Assembly: GCF_003347515.1 (NCBI RefSeq)
Contig: NZ_QEII01000324.1
Span: forward strand, 124,001 to 188,000
Reading direction: 5' to 3'
DNA from: Rhodoferax ferrireducens
GTDB taxonomy: Bacteria; Pseudomonadota; Gammaproteobacteria; Burkholderiales; Burkholderiaceae_C
DNA length: 64,000 bases
Below the pieces are notes generated by a model, which saw nothing but the letters and a program-made list of their open reading frames with translations, had not been told where the DNA came from and did not search any database. The position numbers and the translations under genes were made by a program. This document shows, in pieces, positions 52,763 through 62,019 of this stretch (position 1 is the stretch's first letter; the number at the start of each line of letters is the position of its first letter).

Positions 52763-54019
52763 ATGCAACTCCCCTACGAACTCATTCTTGGCTGGCGCTA
52801 CACCCGGGCCGGCCGCGCCACCCGGCGCAACGGCTTTATCTCCTTTATTTCGGGTGTGTCCATGCTCGGCATCGCCCTGGGCGTGGCGGCGCTCATCATC
52901 GTGCTGAGCGTGATGAACGGCTTTCAGAAAGAAGTGCGCGACCGCATGCTGGGCGTGGTATCGCACATCGAAATTTTCGCGCCCAATGGCGCTGCCTTGC
53001 CCGATCTGGCGCGCACCCTGACCGAAGTACGGGCCAACCCGCAGGTCATCGGTGCTGCACCTTTTATAGCCACCCAGGCATTGTTGGCGAGGGGTGAGGA
53101 CATGAAAGGCACGATGGTTCGGGGCATTGACCCGGCCCGCGAGCCGGAGGTCACCGACCTGGCCGTCGAGCTGAAAAACACCGGCCTGAGCCGCCTGATT
53201 CCGGGCGAGTTTGGCGTCGTGCTGGGCGGCGAGCTGGCCCGCAGTCTGGGCGTGCGCGAGGGCGACAAGGTCACGCTGGTGGCACCCAGCGGGCAGGTGA
53301 CGCCCGCCGGTATCGTGCCGCGCCTGAAGCAGATGACGGTGGTGGGCACTTTTGACTCGGGCCATTTTGAATACGACTCCGCGCTGGTGCTGATGCACAT
53401 GGACGATGCGGCCCGGATTTTCCGCCTCGAAGGTCCGACCGGCGTGCGGCTCAAGCTGCGCGACCTGCATCAGGCGCGCGAGGTGGGCGCGCAGCTGGCG
53501 GGCAGCTTGACTGGCGACCTCTTGATCCGCGACTGGACGCGCCAGAACCGCACCTGGTTCTCCGCCGTGCAGCTGGAAAAACGCATGATGTTCATCATCC
53601 TGACCCTGATCGTGGCGGTGGCGGCCTTCAACCTGGTGTCAACGCTGGTGATGACGGTGACCGACAAGCGCGCCGACATCGCCATCCTGCGCACGCTCGG
53701 TGCCAGTCCGCAAAGCATCATGGGTATTTTTGTGGTGCAGGGCGCCATGGTCGGGGTGATCGGCACGCTGGCCGGTTTGGCGCTGGGGCTTGGCGTCGCC
53801 TTCAACATCGACGTGCTGGTGCCCGCGCTGGAACGCTTGCTGGATGCCAGCTTCCTGCCCAAGGATATTTACCTGATCAGCCGCATGCCGAGCGACCCGC
53901 AGCAGTCGGACATTTTGCCCATTGCCATTATTTCTTTGGTACTGTCTTTTCTCGCCACGCTCTACCCGAGCTGGCGCGCCAGCCGGGTGAACCCGGCGGA
54001 GGCCCTTCGTTATGAGTGA
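52763..54019 (+). CDS. lolC: Lipoprotein-releasing ABC transporter permease LolC/E
   Basis: 418-residue inner-membrane protein of the Lol system that extracts outer-membrane lipoproteins for hand-over to LolA. It has one N-terminal helix ([20 protein letters not shown], about 29-48), a large periplasmic domain and three C-terminal helices (from about 272: [20 protein letters not shown]). [13 protein letters not shown] and the C-terminal [19 protein letters not shown] are characteristic. As in many beta-proteobacteria a single LolC/E (LolF-like) protein stands with lolD. It overlaps lolD by 8 bp. Confidence 0.93.
   Translation: MQLPYELILGWRYTRAGRATRRNGFISFISGVSMLGIALGVAALIIVLSVMNGFQKEVRDRMLGVVSHIEIFAPNGAALPDLARTLTEVRANPQVIGAAPFIATQALLARGEDMKGTMVRGIDPAREPEVTDLAVELKNTGLSRLIPGEFGVVLGGELARSLGVREGDKVTLVAPSGQVTPAGIVPRLKQMTVVGTFDSGHFEYDSALVLMHMDDAARIFRLEGPTGVRLKLRDLHQAREVGAQLAGSLTGDLLIRDWTRQNRTWFSAVQLEKRMMFIILTLIVAVAAFNLVSTLVMTVTDKRADIAILRTLGASPQSIMGIFVVQGAMVGVIGTLAGLALGLGVAFNIDVLVPALERLLDASFLPKDIYLISRMPSDPQQSDILPIAIISLVLSFLATLYPSWRASRVNPAEALRYE
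53051..53107 (+). repeat. Possible interspersed repeat copy inside lolC
   Basis: Has ATAGC (53066-53070), 20 nt, then GGGGT and GAGG, and the A/T-rich CTTTTATAGC start. Agreement elsewhere is weak, and the protein here is close to the family norm, so this may be chance. Confidence 0.3.
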
Positions 54020-54782
54020 TATCACCCCCACGCTTGCCGCTTCGCGTGCTGCGCTGCCAACCGACAGGGCCGCTACCAGTTCGGGTCGACCCGGTGTCGA
54101 CGGACCCGTTGTTTTGAGCGCCCGAGGACTTACCAAGCGCTTCACCGAAGGCCGGCTTGATGTGACCGTGCTGCAAGGCGTGGACCTGGACGTGCGCGCC
54201 GGCGAAACGCTGGCCATCGTGGGCGCGTCGGGCTCCGGCAAAAGCACGCTCCTGCATGTGATGGGCGGGCTGGAGGCCCCCACCAGCGGCTCGGTCTGGC
54301 TGAAAGGCCAGGACCTGGCACACCAGAGCGCCGCCGCGCAGGGCCGTTTGCGCAACCAGCACCTCGGTTTTGTCTACCAGTTTCACCACCTGCTGCCAGA
54401 GTTCAGCGCGCTGGACAACGTCGCCATGCCTTTGTGGATTCGGCGTCTGCCACCAGCGGAATGCGCGAAGGAGGCGACCAAGATGCTGGCCAATGTCGGC
54501 CTGCTGGACCGCCTGCACCATCGCCCCTCGGAGCTTTCCGGCGGTGAGCGCCAGCGCGTGGCCATCGCCCGTGCCCTGGTGACGCGTCCCGCCTGCGTGC
54601 TGGCCGACGAGCCGACTGGCAACCTGGATCGCAACACGGCCGATGGTGTGTTCGAATTGATGCTGGACCTAGCCCGCACCCACGGCACGGCGTTTATTCT
54701 GGTCACCCATGACCACGCGCTGGCCTCTTGCTGCCAGCGCCAGCTGCGCCTGGTTCAGGGCAAGCTGTCGGAAACTATTTAA
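54012..54782 (+). CDS. lolD: Lipoprotein-releasing ABC transporter ATPase LolD
   Basis: 256-residue ABC ATPase powering lipoprotein release. Walker [10 protein letters not shown] (about 73-81), the Lol Q-loop [17 protein letters not shown] (about 118-134), signature [15 protein letters not shown] (about 177-191), Walker [13 protein letters not shown] (about 197-208) and switch VTHDHALA (about 235-242) are all intact. A 35-residue N-terminal extension precedes the usual start at [11 protein letters not shown]; a later start cannot be excluded. Confidence 0.95.
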   Translation: MSDITPTLAASRAALPTDRAATSSGRPGVDGPVVLSARGLTKRFTEGRLDVTVLQGVDLDVRAGETLAIVGASGSGKSTLLHVMGGLEAPTSGSVWLKGQDLAHQSAAAQGRLRNQHLGFVYQFHHLLPEFSALDNVAMPLWIRRLPPAECAKEATKMLANVGLLDRLHHRPSELSGGERQRVAIARALVTRPACVLADEPTGNLDRNTADGVFELMLDLARTHGTAFILVTHDHALASCCQRQLRLVQGKLSETI

Positions 54783-54818
54783 GCAGATTCACACGCTATT
54801 GTTATTGATGGAAATCTT

Positions 54819-56063
54819 ATGAAAGACACCGGCTTCACCACCAACATACTGCACGCCGATCGGCACTTCGGTGCCGAGCATGGTGCCATTCACAAACCCA
54901 TTCACACCTCGGTGCAATACGGCTTCGAGCGGGTAGAAGACCTGATTGGCGTGTTCCAGGGCACGATCAAGGGCGGCTACAACTACGCGCGCCAAGGCAC
55001 GCCGACCACGGCGGCGCTGGAAGCCAAGATCACGCAGATGGAGCAGGGCCTGGGCACGGTCAGTTTTGCCACCGGCATGGCGGCCATCACCGCCGTGTTC
55101 CTGACCCTGCTCAAAGCGGGCGACCACCTGGTGGCCAGCCGCTTTGTGTTCGGCAACACCAACAGCTTGTTCGGTACCCTGGCCGACCTGGGCATCCAGG
55201 TCACCACGGTCGATGCGACGCAGGCCTCCAACGTGGCGGCGGCGATCCAGCCCAACACGCGCATGGTGTTCGTGGAAACCATCGCCAATCCCGGCACGCA
55301 AATCCCCGACTTGGCGGCCATCGGAAAATTGTGCGTGGATCACCGCCTGCTTTATGTGGTGGACAACACCATCACCTCGCCCCTCTTGTTTCGCCCAAGC
55401 ACGGTGGGGGCTGGCCTGGTCGTCAATTCGCTGACCAAGACCATTGCCGGCCACGGCACGGCGCTCGGTGGCGCGGTGACCGACACCGGCCTGTTCGACT
55501 GGCAGGCCTATCCCAACATCTTTGCCAGCTATCGCCAGGGCGATGCACGCCATTGGGGGCTGCAGCAAATTCGCAAAAAAGGCCTGCGCGACATGGGTGG
55601 CACGCTCTCTAGCGAGCACGCGCACAAGATCAGCGTCGGCGCCGAGACACTGGCCTTGCGGGTGGCGCAATCCAGTGCCACGGCCTTGACACTGGCGCGT
55701 TTCCTGGAAGGGCACCCGGCGGTGAATCGCGTGCATTACCCCATGCTGGAATCGCACCCGCAACACGCCCTCGCCAAAGCGCATTTCAGCGCTGGCTCGT
55801 GGTTGCTGTCATTTGAGCTGCGCGATGTGGCGGCGTGCCTGGCGTTCATCAACCGGCTGCGCCTGCCGGTGATTGCCACCGGCCTGGGCGACACCCGCAC
55901 CCTGATCATTCCCGTGGCACCAACCATATTCTGGGAAGCCGGTGCGCAGGTGCGCGCCGACATGGGCATTGCGGACGGTTTGATTCGCCTGTCGGTGGGG
56001 CTGGAAGACAGTGCGGATTTGCTCAGCGATTTCGAGCAGGCGCTTGGGCAAACCAAAGCCTGA
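54819..56063 (+). CDS. Cys/Met metabolism PLP enzyme (cystathionine gamma-synthase / sulfhydrylase type)
   Basis: 414-residue fold-type I PLP enzyme. Key blocks: YNYARQGTPTTAALEAKITQ (about 53-72), SFATGMAAITAVFLTLL (about 83-99), DNTITSPLLFRP (about 183-194) and the PLP lysine in NSLTKTIAGHGTALGGAV (about 204-221). The family covers cystathionine gamma-synthase, O-succinyl- or O-acetylhomoserine sulfhydrylase and methionine gamma-lyase; sequence alone does not choose between these. It follows lolD by 36 bp. Confidence 0.85.
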   Translation: MKDTGFTTNILHADRHFGAEHGAIHKPIHTSVQYGFERVEDLIGVFQGTIKGGYNYARQGTPTTAALEAKITQMEQGLGTVSFATGMAAITAVFLTLLKAGDHLVASRFVFGNTNSLFGTLADLGIQVTTVDATQASNVAAAIQPNTRMVFVETIANPGTQIPDLAAIGKLCVDHRLLYVVDNTITSPLLFRPSTVGAGLVVNSLTKTIAGHGTALGGAVTDTGLFDWQAYPNIFASYRQGDARHWGLQQIRKKGLRDMGGTLSSEHAHKISVGAETLALRVAQSSATALTLARFLEGHPAVNRVHYPMLESHPQHALAKAHFSAGSWLLSFELRDVAACLAFINRLRLPVIATGLGDTRTLIIPVAPTIFWEAGAQVRADMGIADGLIRLSVGLEDSADLLSDFEQALGQTKA

Positions 56064-56083
56064 TACGCCTCGGTTCTTTTTCA

Positions 56084-56128
56084 TCAATCGCCTATGATCT
56101 GCCGCTCGCGGATAAATTGTTGAGTCAT
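56084..56128 (-). other. 14-codon ORF with a strong ribosome site after the aldehyde dehydrogenase gene
   Basis: On the minus strand AAGGAGA is followed six bases later by ATG and 14 codons (MTQQFIRERQIIGD) then TGA. It lies 33 bp beyond the aldehyde dehydrogenase stop. It may be the truncated start of a lost downstream gene or a true micro-ORF. Confidence 0.35.
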
Positions 56129-56161
56129 GCTTGTCTCCTTCCGTTGGTTTGATCCGCGGGT

Positions 56162-57613
56162 TTAGAACGGGTAGTGGCGCGGCGTCGTTTGCACCGTGAC
56201 CCAGCGCAAATCGGTAAAGGCTTCGATGCCGGCCTTGCCGCCGAAGCTGCCGATGCCACTGCCCTTGACGCCGCCAAATGGCATCTGCGGCTCGTCATGT
56301 ACGGTGGGGCCGTTGACATGGCAGATGCCCGACTGGATGCGCCCCGCCACTTGCAATGCGCGCGCAATATCGCGGCCAAATACAGCGCTGGACAGACCGT
56401 AGGCGTTGTCATTGGCGCAGGCCACGGCTTCTTCGACACCGCTGACTCGCACAATGCCTTTCACCGGGCCAAACGATTCGTCGCTGTAAATTTTCATGGC
56501 GGGCGTGACATGGTCCAGCAGCGTGGCCGGCATCAATGTGCTGTCGGCCTTGCCGCCGCACAGCAGGGTGGCGCCCAGGGCCAGGGCATCGTCGATCATC
56601 GCGTTGCAGCGGTGCACGGTGCTCATGTCCACCACCGAACCCAGCACCACCGGCCCCTCGCGCGGATCCCCCAGCGGCAGGCTGACCGCCTTGGCCGCGA
56701 GTTTGGCGACAAATTCATCGGCGATTTTTTCGTCCACGATGATGCGTTCGGTGGACATGCAGATTTGCCCGGAGTTGGCAAAAGCACCAAAGGCCGCGGC
56801 GTTGACGGCGGCGTCCAGATCGGCATCGTCCAGCACCACCAGCGGGGCTTTGCCGCCCAACTCCAACACGACCGGTTTGAGGTATTTGGCGCAGGTGCCG
56901 GCGATGATCTTGCCGACATGGGTGGAGCCGGTGAAGTTCACGCGGCGCACCGCCGGATGCGCGATCAGGGCCTCCACCACAATGGCGGCGTCGGCTGGCG
57001 CGTTGGTGATGAAGTTGACCACGCCCGGGGGGAGTTCGGCTTCCTGCAGGGCCTCGACGATCAGGCCGTGGGTGGCGGGACACAGTTCCGAGCCTTTGAA
57101 CACCACGGTGTTGCCACAGGCCAGCGGTACGGCAAGGGCGCGCACACCCAGGATGATGGGCGCGTTCCAGGGTGCGATACCTATGACCACGCCTGCGGCC
57201 TGGCGCAGCCCCATCGACAGGCTGCCCGGCACGTCCGAGGGAATCACCTCGCCACTGATCTGGGTGGTGAGCGACGCAGCCTCCAGCAAGGTGCCGGCCG
57301 CCAGGTGCACGTTGAAGCCGGCCCACAGTCCCGAGGCGCCGGTTTCCGCGGCCATCGCGGCGATGAAGGCAGGTGCTTTCGCTTCCAGCGCGTGCGCTGC
57401 TTTGGTTAACAGGGCGCGGCGTGTGCCGGGTCCCGTGGCCGACCAGGCGGGAAACGCCTTGGCGGCGGCCTCCACGGCTGCCACTGCATCTTGCACGGTG
57501 GCCGCCGGCGCGACCGTGGCTACCGTGCCGTCGAGCGGATTGCGGCGTTCAAAGGTGGCACCGTTGCGGGCGGCAGTTTGTTCGCCGTTGATGAGCAGGG
57601 AAATGTTGGCCAT
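56162..57613 (-). CDS. NAD(P)-dependent aldehyde dehydrogenase (vanillin/salicylaldehyde type)
   Basis: 483-residue aldehyde dehydrogenase. The nucleotide-binding and active-site blocks are intact: GIAPWNAPIILGVRALAVPL (about 145-164), FTGSTHVGKII (about 228-238), catalytic Glu in VLELGGKAPLVVLDDADLD (about 250-268) and catalytic Cys in NSGQICMSTERI (about 282-293). It most resembles enzymes that oxidise aromatic aldehydes such as vanillin or salicylaldehyde. The gene stands alone on its strand, with a good AGGAGA site; the short ORF downstream hints at a lost partner gene. Confidence 0.88.
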   Translation of the reverse strand: MANISLLINGEQTAARNGATFERRNPLDGTVATVAPAATVQDAVAAVEAAAKAFPAWSATGPGTRRALLTKAAHALEAKAPAFIAAMAAETGASGLWAGFNVHLAAGTLLEAASLTTQISGEVIPSDVPGSLSMGLRQAAGVVIGIAPWNAPIILGVRALAVPLACGNTVVFKGSELCPATHGLIVEALQEAELPPGVVNFITNAPADAAIVVEALIAHPAVRRVNFTGSTHVGKIIAGTCAKYLKPVVLELGGKAPLVVLDDADLDAAVNAAAFGAFANSGQICMSTERIIVDEKIADEFVAKLAAKAVSLPLGDPREGPVVLGSVVDMSTVHRCNAMIDDALALGATLLCGGKADSTLMPATLLDHVTPAMKIYSDESFGPVKGIVRVSGVEEAVACANDNAYGLSSAVFGRDIARALQVAGRIQSGICHVNGPTVHDEPQMPFGGVKGSGIGSFGGKAGIEAFTDLRWVTVQTTPRHYPF

Positions 57614-57719
57614 GGTTTGTCTCCTTGGGGATGGGAAGTTGTTTGAAAAATGGGGGCAGAGGCAAATCTTAGGGTGTGCAGCTCAGCTACCTCCACTTCC
57701 ACCAGCTCAGCATTGGCCG

Positions 57720-58817
57720 CTACAAAATCCGGTTAAACCAAAGCAGTGACAAGCCAGCCGATACGATGGCCAGCAGGGCCGCCGCCAGCGCCAGCAAACC
57801 CGAGATTTCGGTTTCCTTCTTCTCCACCGTCAGGCGCGAACTCAAGGTCTCGTAGACTTTTTTCAAGTCGGCGGCGGTGCCGGCGTAAAAGTAATCGGCC
57901 TGGGTTTTGCCAGCGATGGCTTTGAGCGTTTCTTCGTCCAGCCGGACGCGCATCGACCAGCCTTCAAAGCCTATGGTTTCGCCGTTCACCGTGCCCACGC
58001 CCACGGTGTAGACGCGCACACCGTACTCCGAGGCCAGCTTGGCTGCCTCGAGCGAGTCCACGCCGGTGGTGCGCTGCCCATCGGTCAGTAAAATGATAGC
58101 GCCTGAGCTATATGATCCGGGGGCTACGGGCACAAATGGTTTCTTTTCTGGTTTGGCTTCCTCGTCAATCGCAACACCTCGTGAACGATCTCGGCCATAG
58201 CCCATGTCACCCAAGTCAATGCCAGCATTGGGGAATAGGGTGGCCAGCGAGAGCACGATGCCGTTGCCGATGGCCGTGCCGCGCTGCAACTGAAAACTGT
58301 CAATCGCCGACACCAGATCTTCGCGGTTGATGGTCGGAATCTGGGCCACCTGGGCCGAGCCAGCAAAGGCCACAATGCCGACCTTCACGCCGCGCGGCAA
58401 TTCGGCCAGGAACGCCTTGGCGGCATTTTGCGCTGCCACTAGGCGGTTCGGCAACACGTCAGTGGCGCGCATGCTGCCAGAGACGTCGATAGCCAACATG
58501 ATGGTTTCCTGCTGCATGGGCAAGGTCACCACGGCAAAAGGCCGCGATGCCGCCAGCAGCATGGCGGCGATGGAAAACAGGAACAGCAAGGGCGGAATAT
58601 GGCGGCGCAACTGGCGGCCACTGCCCATGGCTTCGCGCACGACGAGCAGGCTGGCGTAACGCAGCGCCAGTTTTTTCTTGCGGCGCAACAACCAGACGTA
58701 GGCCAACACCAGCAAGGGGACGGCCAGCAGCAGCCACAACAGCTGGGGCCACAGGAATGTCACGGGCAACGTCTTGGGCCACAGTGTCGGGAGCAGGCTG
58801 GAAAAGTTCATGGTCAT
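57720..58817 (-). CDS. VWA-domain membrane protein (BatA-like)
   Basis: 365-residue protein with two N-terminal helices (about 22-42 and 72-92), a von Willebrand factor A domain with the MIDAS motif LAIDVSGSMRATD (about 107-119) and LLTDGQRTTGVDS (about 238-250), and a C-terminal helix (about 340-360). It is the last gene of a serine protease-MoxR-DUF58-VWA operon; such sets are linked to folding or metal-cofactor insertion and stress tolerance. An interspersed repeat copy (58081-58137) underlies residues about 227-245. Confidence 0.9.
   Translation of the reverse strand: MTMNFSSLLPTLWPKTLPVTFLWPQLLWLLLAVPLLVLAYVWLLRRKKKLALRYASLLVVREAMGSGRQLRRHIPPLLFLFSIAAMLLAASRPFAVVTLPMQQETIMLAIDVSGSMRATDVLPNRLVAAQNAAKAFLAELPRGVKVGIVAFAGSAQVAQIPTINREDLVSAIDSFQLQRGTAIGNGIVLSLATLFPNAGIDLGDMGYGRDRSRGVAIDEEAKPEKKPFVPVAPGSYSSGAIILLTDGQRTTGVDSLEAAKLASEYGVRVYTVGVGTVNGETIGFEGWSMRVRLDEETLKAIAGKTQADYFYAGTAADLKKVYETLSSRLTVEKKETEISGLLALAAALLAIVSAGLSLLWFNRIL
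58081..58137 (+). repeat. Interspersed 57-bp repeat, copy inside the VWA gene
   Basis: AGTAAAATGATAGC (ATAGC 58096-58100), 20 nt, GGGCTA (58121-58126), followed by CACAAATGG. Same core spacing as the intergenic copy; antisense to the gene and translated through. Confidence 0.7.
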
Positions 58818-58848
58818 GTCTCCTGTGCGGCGGGTGCGTGCATGGATT

Positions 58849-59832
58849 TCAGGCGACTACTTCGAGGTGCGTCGGCAGTTTCGCGCCTGCCACCACACGG
58901 CTGCGGCGTTTGCGCAAATCAGTGAAACGCAGAATGGCCTGCACCAGGTCGTCGCTGGTCGACAGTTCCAGCGTATCCACCCCGGCGCGTGCCAGCGTCT
59001 GGCGCAGTTGTGCTTCGCGCTGCGCCGCAATCTGGCTGAAGCGCTGGCGAAACCTGGGGTCGTGGGTGTCCACCAGCAATTGCTCGCCGCTCTCCGCGTC
59101 GCGCATGGTGATCAGGCCCAGGTCGGGCAGCTCACGTTCCAGCGGGTCCATCAGGCGCACGGCGACCACCTCGTGCCTTTGCGCCAGCAGGCCCAAAGGC
59201 TTCTCCCAGCCGGCCTCACTGATGAAGTCTGACACGACAAAAATAGTGGAACGGCGATGCACGATGCCGGCCGCAGATTGCAGCAGCTCATGCAGGCGCG
59301 TCGTGCCAACCTCGGCGTGCCGGGGTCGCTGCAGCATGGCGTGCATCAGCCGCAGCACATGGCGTCGGCCACTGCCGGCTGGAATCACGGTGTCCACGCC
59401 CGCGCCATACAAGAGTGCACCGACGCGGTTGCCATGGCGCGTGAGCAGGCGCGCCAGCACGGCCACAAAGCCGGCCGACACATGGTGCTTGCGCTGTTCG
59501 CCCGAGCCGAAATCAACCGAGGGGCTCAAATCCAGCAAAAACCACGCCGCCATCTCCCTGTCCTCGGTGAACACCCGCACATGGGGAATTTGCAGGCGGG
59601 CGGTGACATTCCAGTCGATATGGCGCACGTCGTCGTGGTGCTGGTATTCGCGCAGGTCCGCCAAGTCAATGCCGGTGCCACGCAACAGCGTGCGGTAGTC
59701 GCCTTGCAGCAGTCCGTCAAGACGGCGAATGACCGTCCATTCCAGATGGCGCAAAACGTGTTCCGCCTCACCGGGCGCTGGGCCCGTACTGGCCTGAGCG
59801 GGCGCTGCCTTGGGCTTGAACAGGCCAAACAT
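58849..59832 (-). CDS. DUF58-domain protein
   Basis: 327-residue DUF58 protein, the usual partner of MoxR ATPases. The signature DLREYQHHDDVRHIDWNVTAR (split: about 57-66 and 67-77) is followed by HVRVFTEDREMAAWFLLDLS (about 83-102), and a VWA-like fold continues to VVSDFISEAGWEKPL near 208. It lacks transmembrane segments and is probably cytoplasmic. It lies 36 bp downstream of moxR and 31 bp upstream of the VWA gene. Confidence 0.9.
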   Translation of the reverse strand: MFGLFKPKAAPAQASTGPAPGEAEHVLRHLEWTVIRRLDGLLQGDYRTLLRGTGIDLADLREYQHHDDVRHIDWNVTARLQIPHVRVFTEDREMAAWFLLDLSPSVDFGSGEQRKHHVSAGFVAVLARLLTRHGNRVGALLYGAGVDTVIPAGSGRRHVLRLMHAMLQRPRHAEVGTTRLHELLQSAAGIVHRRSTIFVVSDFISEAGWEKPLGLLAQRHEVVAVRLMDPLERELPDLGLITMRDAESGEQLLVDTHDPRFRQRFSQIAAQREAQLRQTLARAGVDTLELSTSDDLVQAILRFTDLRKRRSRVVAGAKLPTHLEVVA

Positions 59833-59868
59833 GGTGCTTTCCCCGCGATGCGCTTGTGTCCGCTGGCT

Positions 59869-60873
59869 TCAGGCCGCGAGCTGCTCGTGTGCCAGCGGTT
59901 TGGCTGGCGCCACCACCTTGGCCATGATCCGGGCGGTGATGGCGTCTGCCGTCAGCCCCTCGGAGAGCGCCTCGTATGACAGCACCAGGCGGTGGCGCAG
60001 CACATCCGGGACCAGATCCGTCATGTCTTCCGGCAGGGCATAACTGCGCCCACGCAGCATGGCCAGCGCGCGGGCGCCTTCGGTCAGGTTGATGGTGGCG
60101 CGCGGGCTGGCGCCAAAGGTGATGAAGCGCGCGAGATCCTTCAAGCCATGTTTATCAGGTGTGCGTGTGGCGGATACCAAGTGCACGGCATATTGGATCA
60201 GGCTGGGGTCCACATACACCCGGCGACACTCACTTTGCAGTGCCCCCAGCTGCTCCGTGGTGGCGACGGCGCTGACACTGACCGCCGGGCCGGTCACCCG
60301 TTGGACGATGACGAATTCTTCTTCGTCGGTCGGGTAATCCACCAGAACCTTCATCATGAAGCGGTCCACCTGCGCCTCCGGCAGCGGGTAGGTACCCTCG
60401 GTTTCGATCGGGTTTTGCGTGGCCATCACCAAAAAGGGCTCGGGTACCTTGTGGGAAACCCCGGCGATGGTCACCTGGCGTTCCTGCATGACCTCCAGCA
60501 AGGCGCTTTGCACTTTGGCGGGCGCGCGGTTGATTTCGTCGGCCAGCAGCAGATTGGTGAACACCGGCCCCAGCGAGGTGCTGAATTCGCCGGTCTTCTG
60601 GTTATAGATGCGCGTGCCCACCAAGTCGGCGGGCACCAGATCGGGGGTGAACTGGATGCGCTTGAAATTGCCGCGCACGGTGTTGGCCAGGGTTTTGATG
60701 GTGAGCGTTTTGGCCAGCCCGGGCACGCCTTCCACCAGCAAATGGCCCTGCGCCAGCAGGGCGACCATCACCCGCTCCAGAAAGCGGTCCTGACCGACCA
60801 CGACGCGTTTGACCTCGTACAGAATCTGCTCCATGAGCTGGGCCGTCTCGGTGCTGGTGGTGTGTGCGTCCAT
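59869..60873 (-). CDS. MoxR-family AAA+ ATPase
   Basis: 334-residue AAA+ chaperone-like ATPase. Walker A is in VEGVPGLAKTLTIKTLA (about 53-69; GLAKT replaces the common GxGKT as in other MoxR proteins), Walker B in LLLADEINRAPAKVQSALL (about 109-127), sensor 1 in VMATQNPIETEGTYPLPEAQ (about 152-171) and the MoxR C-terminal domain after 250. It likely acts with the DUF58 and VWA proteins encoded downstream. Confidence 0.93.
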   Translation of the reverse strand: MDAHTTSTETAQLMEQILYEVKRVVVGQDRFLERVMVALLAQGHLLVEGVPGLAKTLTIKTLANTVRGNFKRIQFTPDLVPADLVGTRIYNQKTGEFSTSLGPVFTNLLLADEINRAPAKVQSALLEVMQERQVTIAGVSHKVPEPFLVMATQNPIETEGTYPLPEAQVDRFMMKVLVDYPTDEEEFVIVQRVTGPAVSVSAVATTEQLGALQSECRRVYVDPSLIQYAVHLVSATRTPDKHGLKDLARFITFGASPRATINLTEGARALAMLRGRSYALPEDMTDLVPDVLRHRLVLSYEALSEGLTADAITARIMAKVVAPAKPLAHEQLAA

Positions 60874-60899
60874 GGGTGGGCCTTTCAGAATTGGGGGGG

Positions 60900-61805
60900 T
60901 CAGAAGGGTGGCATGCCGACCGCCATGGCGGCGTTTTCAATCGGCACGGCAAAACCGATGCCGATGAAGGTGCGCTGCCGGGACGGGTTGAGGATGGCGG
61001 TGACGATGCCCACCACCTCGCCGTCCATGGTGACCAGCGGGCCACCCGAATTGCCGGGGTTGGCGGCGGCGTCAAACTGGATCAGGTTGCTCATCTCCTG
61101 CTGACCCTCGGGCGATCGAAATGTGCGTCTCAGGCCCGACACCACGCCGCTTGAGGCCGAGGGCCCGATGCCAAATGGAAAGCCCACCGCGAGCACCTGG
61201 TCGCCAGGGCGTAAATCTGCGGTGGAGCGCAGGGTGGCTGCGATCATGTCGTCGGGGATCTTGTGCGCCTGCAACACCGCCAGATCGTTTTCAGGCTGCA
61301 CGCCGGTGACCGACGCGGTTGTTTCCAATCCATCGGAAAAGATCACCTTGATGGTTTGCGCCCCCTGCACCACATGCAGATTGGTCAGGATGATGCCTTT
61401 GTCCACAATCACGACGCCCGTTCCCACGTCGTGCGCCATGTCTTCTTTGCCATCTTTGCTCTTGACATAGCCGACCACCCGCACCACAGAGGGAAAAATG
61501 GCCTCGTAGGCCTTGGCGGCCGGTGAGGGCAGGCTGGCTGTTTCCAGGGTTTTAAGCACCGCGCGGTCAATGGCAACTTGTGTCAGCCGGGGAGGGCCAG
61601 GGCGCAAAGCCAGACCCAGGCTGAGCGCCAGCAGTACGGTCAACAGCGCGATGGCCGACCAGAGCAAGCGGGGATCGTGGGGAGAAATTCTGCGCAGGGC
61701 CGCAAAGCGGGGCCGTTGCGCGGGCTGCGTAGGCAGCACAGCCGGCTGCGCATCGGGTACCCGAGGGGAATGGCTGGAGCTGCTGTAAAGGGCTGACCTG
61801 CGCAT
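60900..61805 (-). CDS. Membrane-anchored trypsin-like serine protease
   Basis: 301-residue DegP/HtrA-type protease without a PDZ domain. One N-terminal helix (WSAIALLTVLLALSLGLAL, about 48-66) anchors it to the membrane. The catalytic triad is His in ILTNLHVVQG (about 138), Asp in PENDLAVLQ (about 167) and Ser in NPGNSGGPL (about 249). ATG 61805 is chosen for the AAAGGTGA ribosome site; ATG 61829 and GTG 61862 are in frame upstream. It heads the MoxR operon and may provide proteolytic quality control for it. Confidence 0.9.
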   Translation of the reverse strand: MRRSALYSSSSHSPRVPDAQPAVLPTQPAQRPRFAALRRISPHDPRLLWSAIALLTVLLALSLGLALRPGPPRLTQVAIDRAVLKTLETASLPSPAAKAYEAIFPSVVRVVGYVKSKDGKEDMAHDVGTGVVIVDKGIILTNLHVVQGAQTIKVIFSDGLETTASVTGVQPENDLAVLQAHKIPDDMIAATLRSTADLRPGDQVLAVGFPFGIGPSASSGVVSGLRRTFRSPEGQQEMSNLIQFDAAANPGNSGGPLVTMDGEVVGIVTAILNPSRQRTFIGIGFAVPIENAAMAVGMPPF

Positions 61806-62019
61806 GCGTTCACCTTTTGGGGTTTTCATTCGAAACGCCGACTCAACAGTATCACGGTTCACGTTTTTCTGCAGCTTGAATCTGCGCCCAATGCGGCAGT
61901 CGAGACTGTCGATTTGCTGACAGTCCCTGCCGACTGGACGCAGGTCAAGGGTTTGCAGGGATGTGGGACGGCGCGCCGTGTTCTATGCTGTAGGCTCAAC
62001 ACTTTAGGCCGGTACAAGA
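61806..62019. promoter_or_regulatory. Divergent intergenic region
   Basis: 214 bp between the divergent protease and binding-protein genes; it must carry both promoters. I could not pick out convincing boxes, repeats or operators. Confidence 0.35.
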
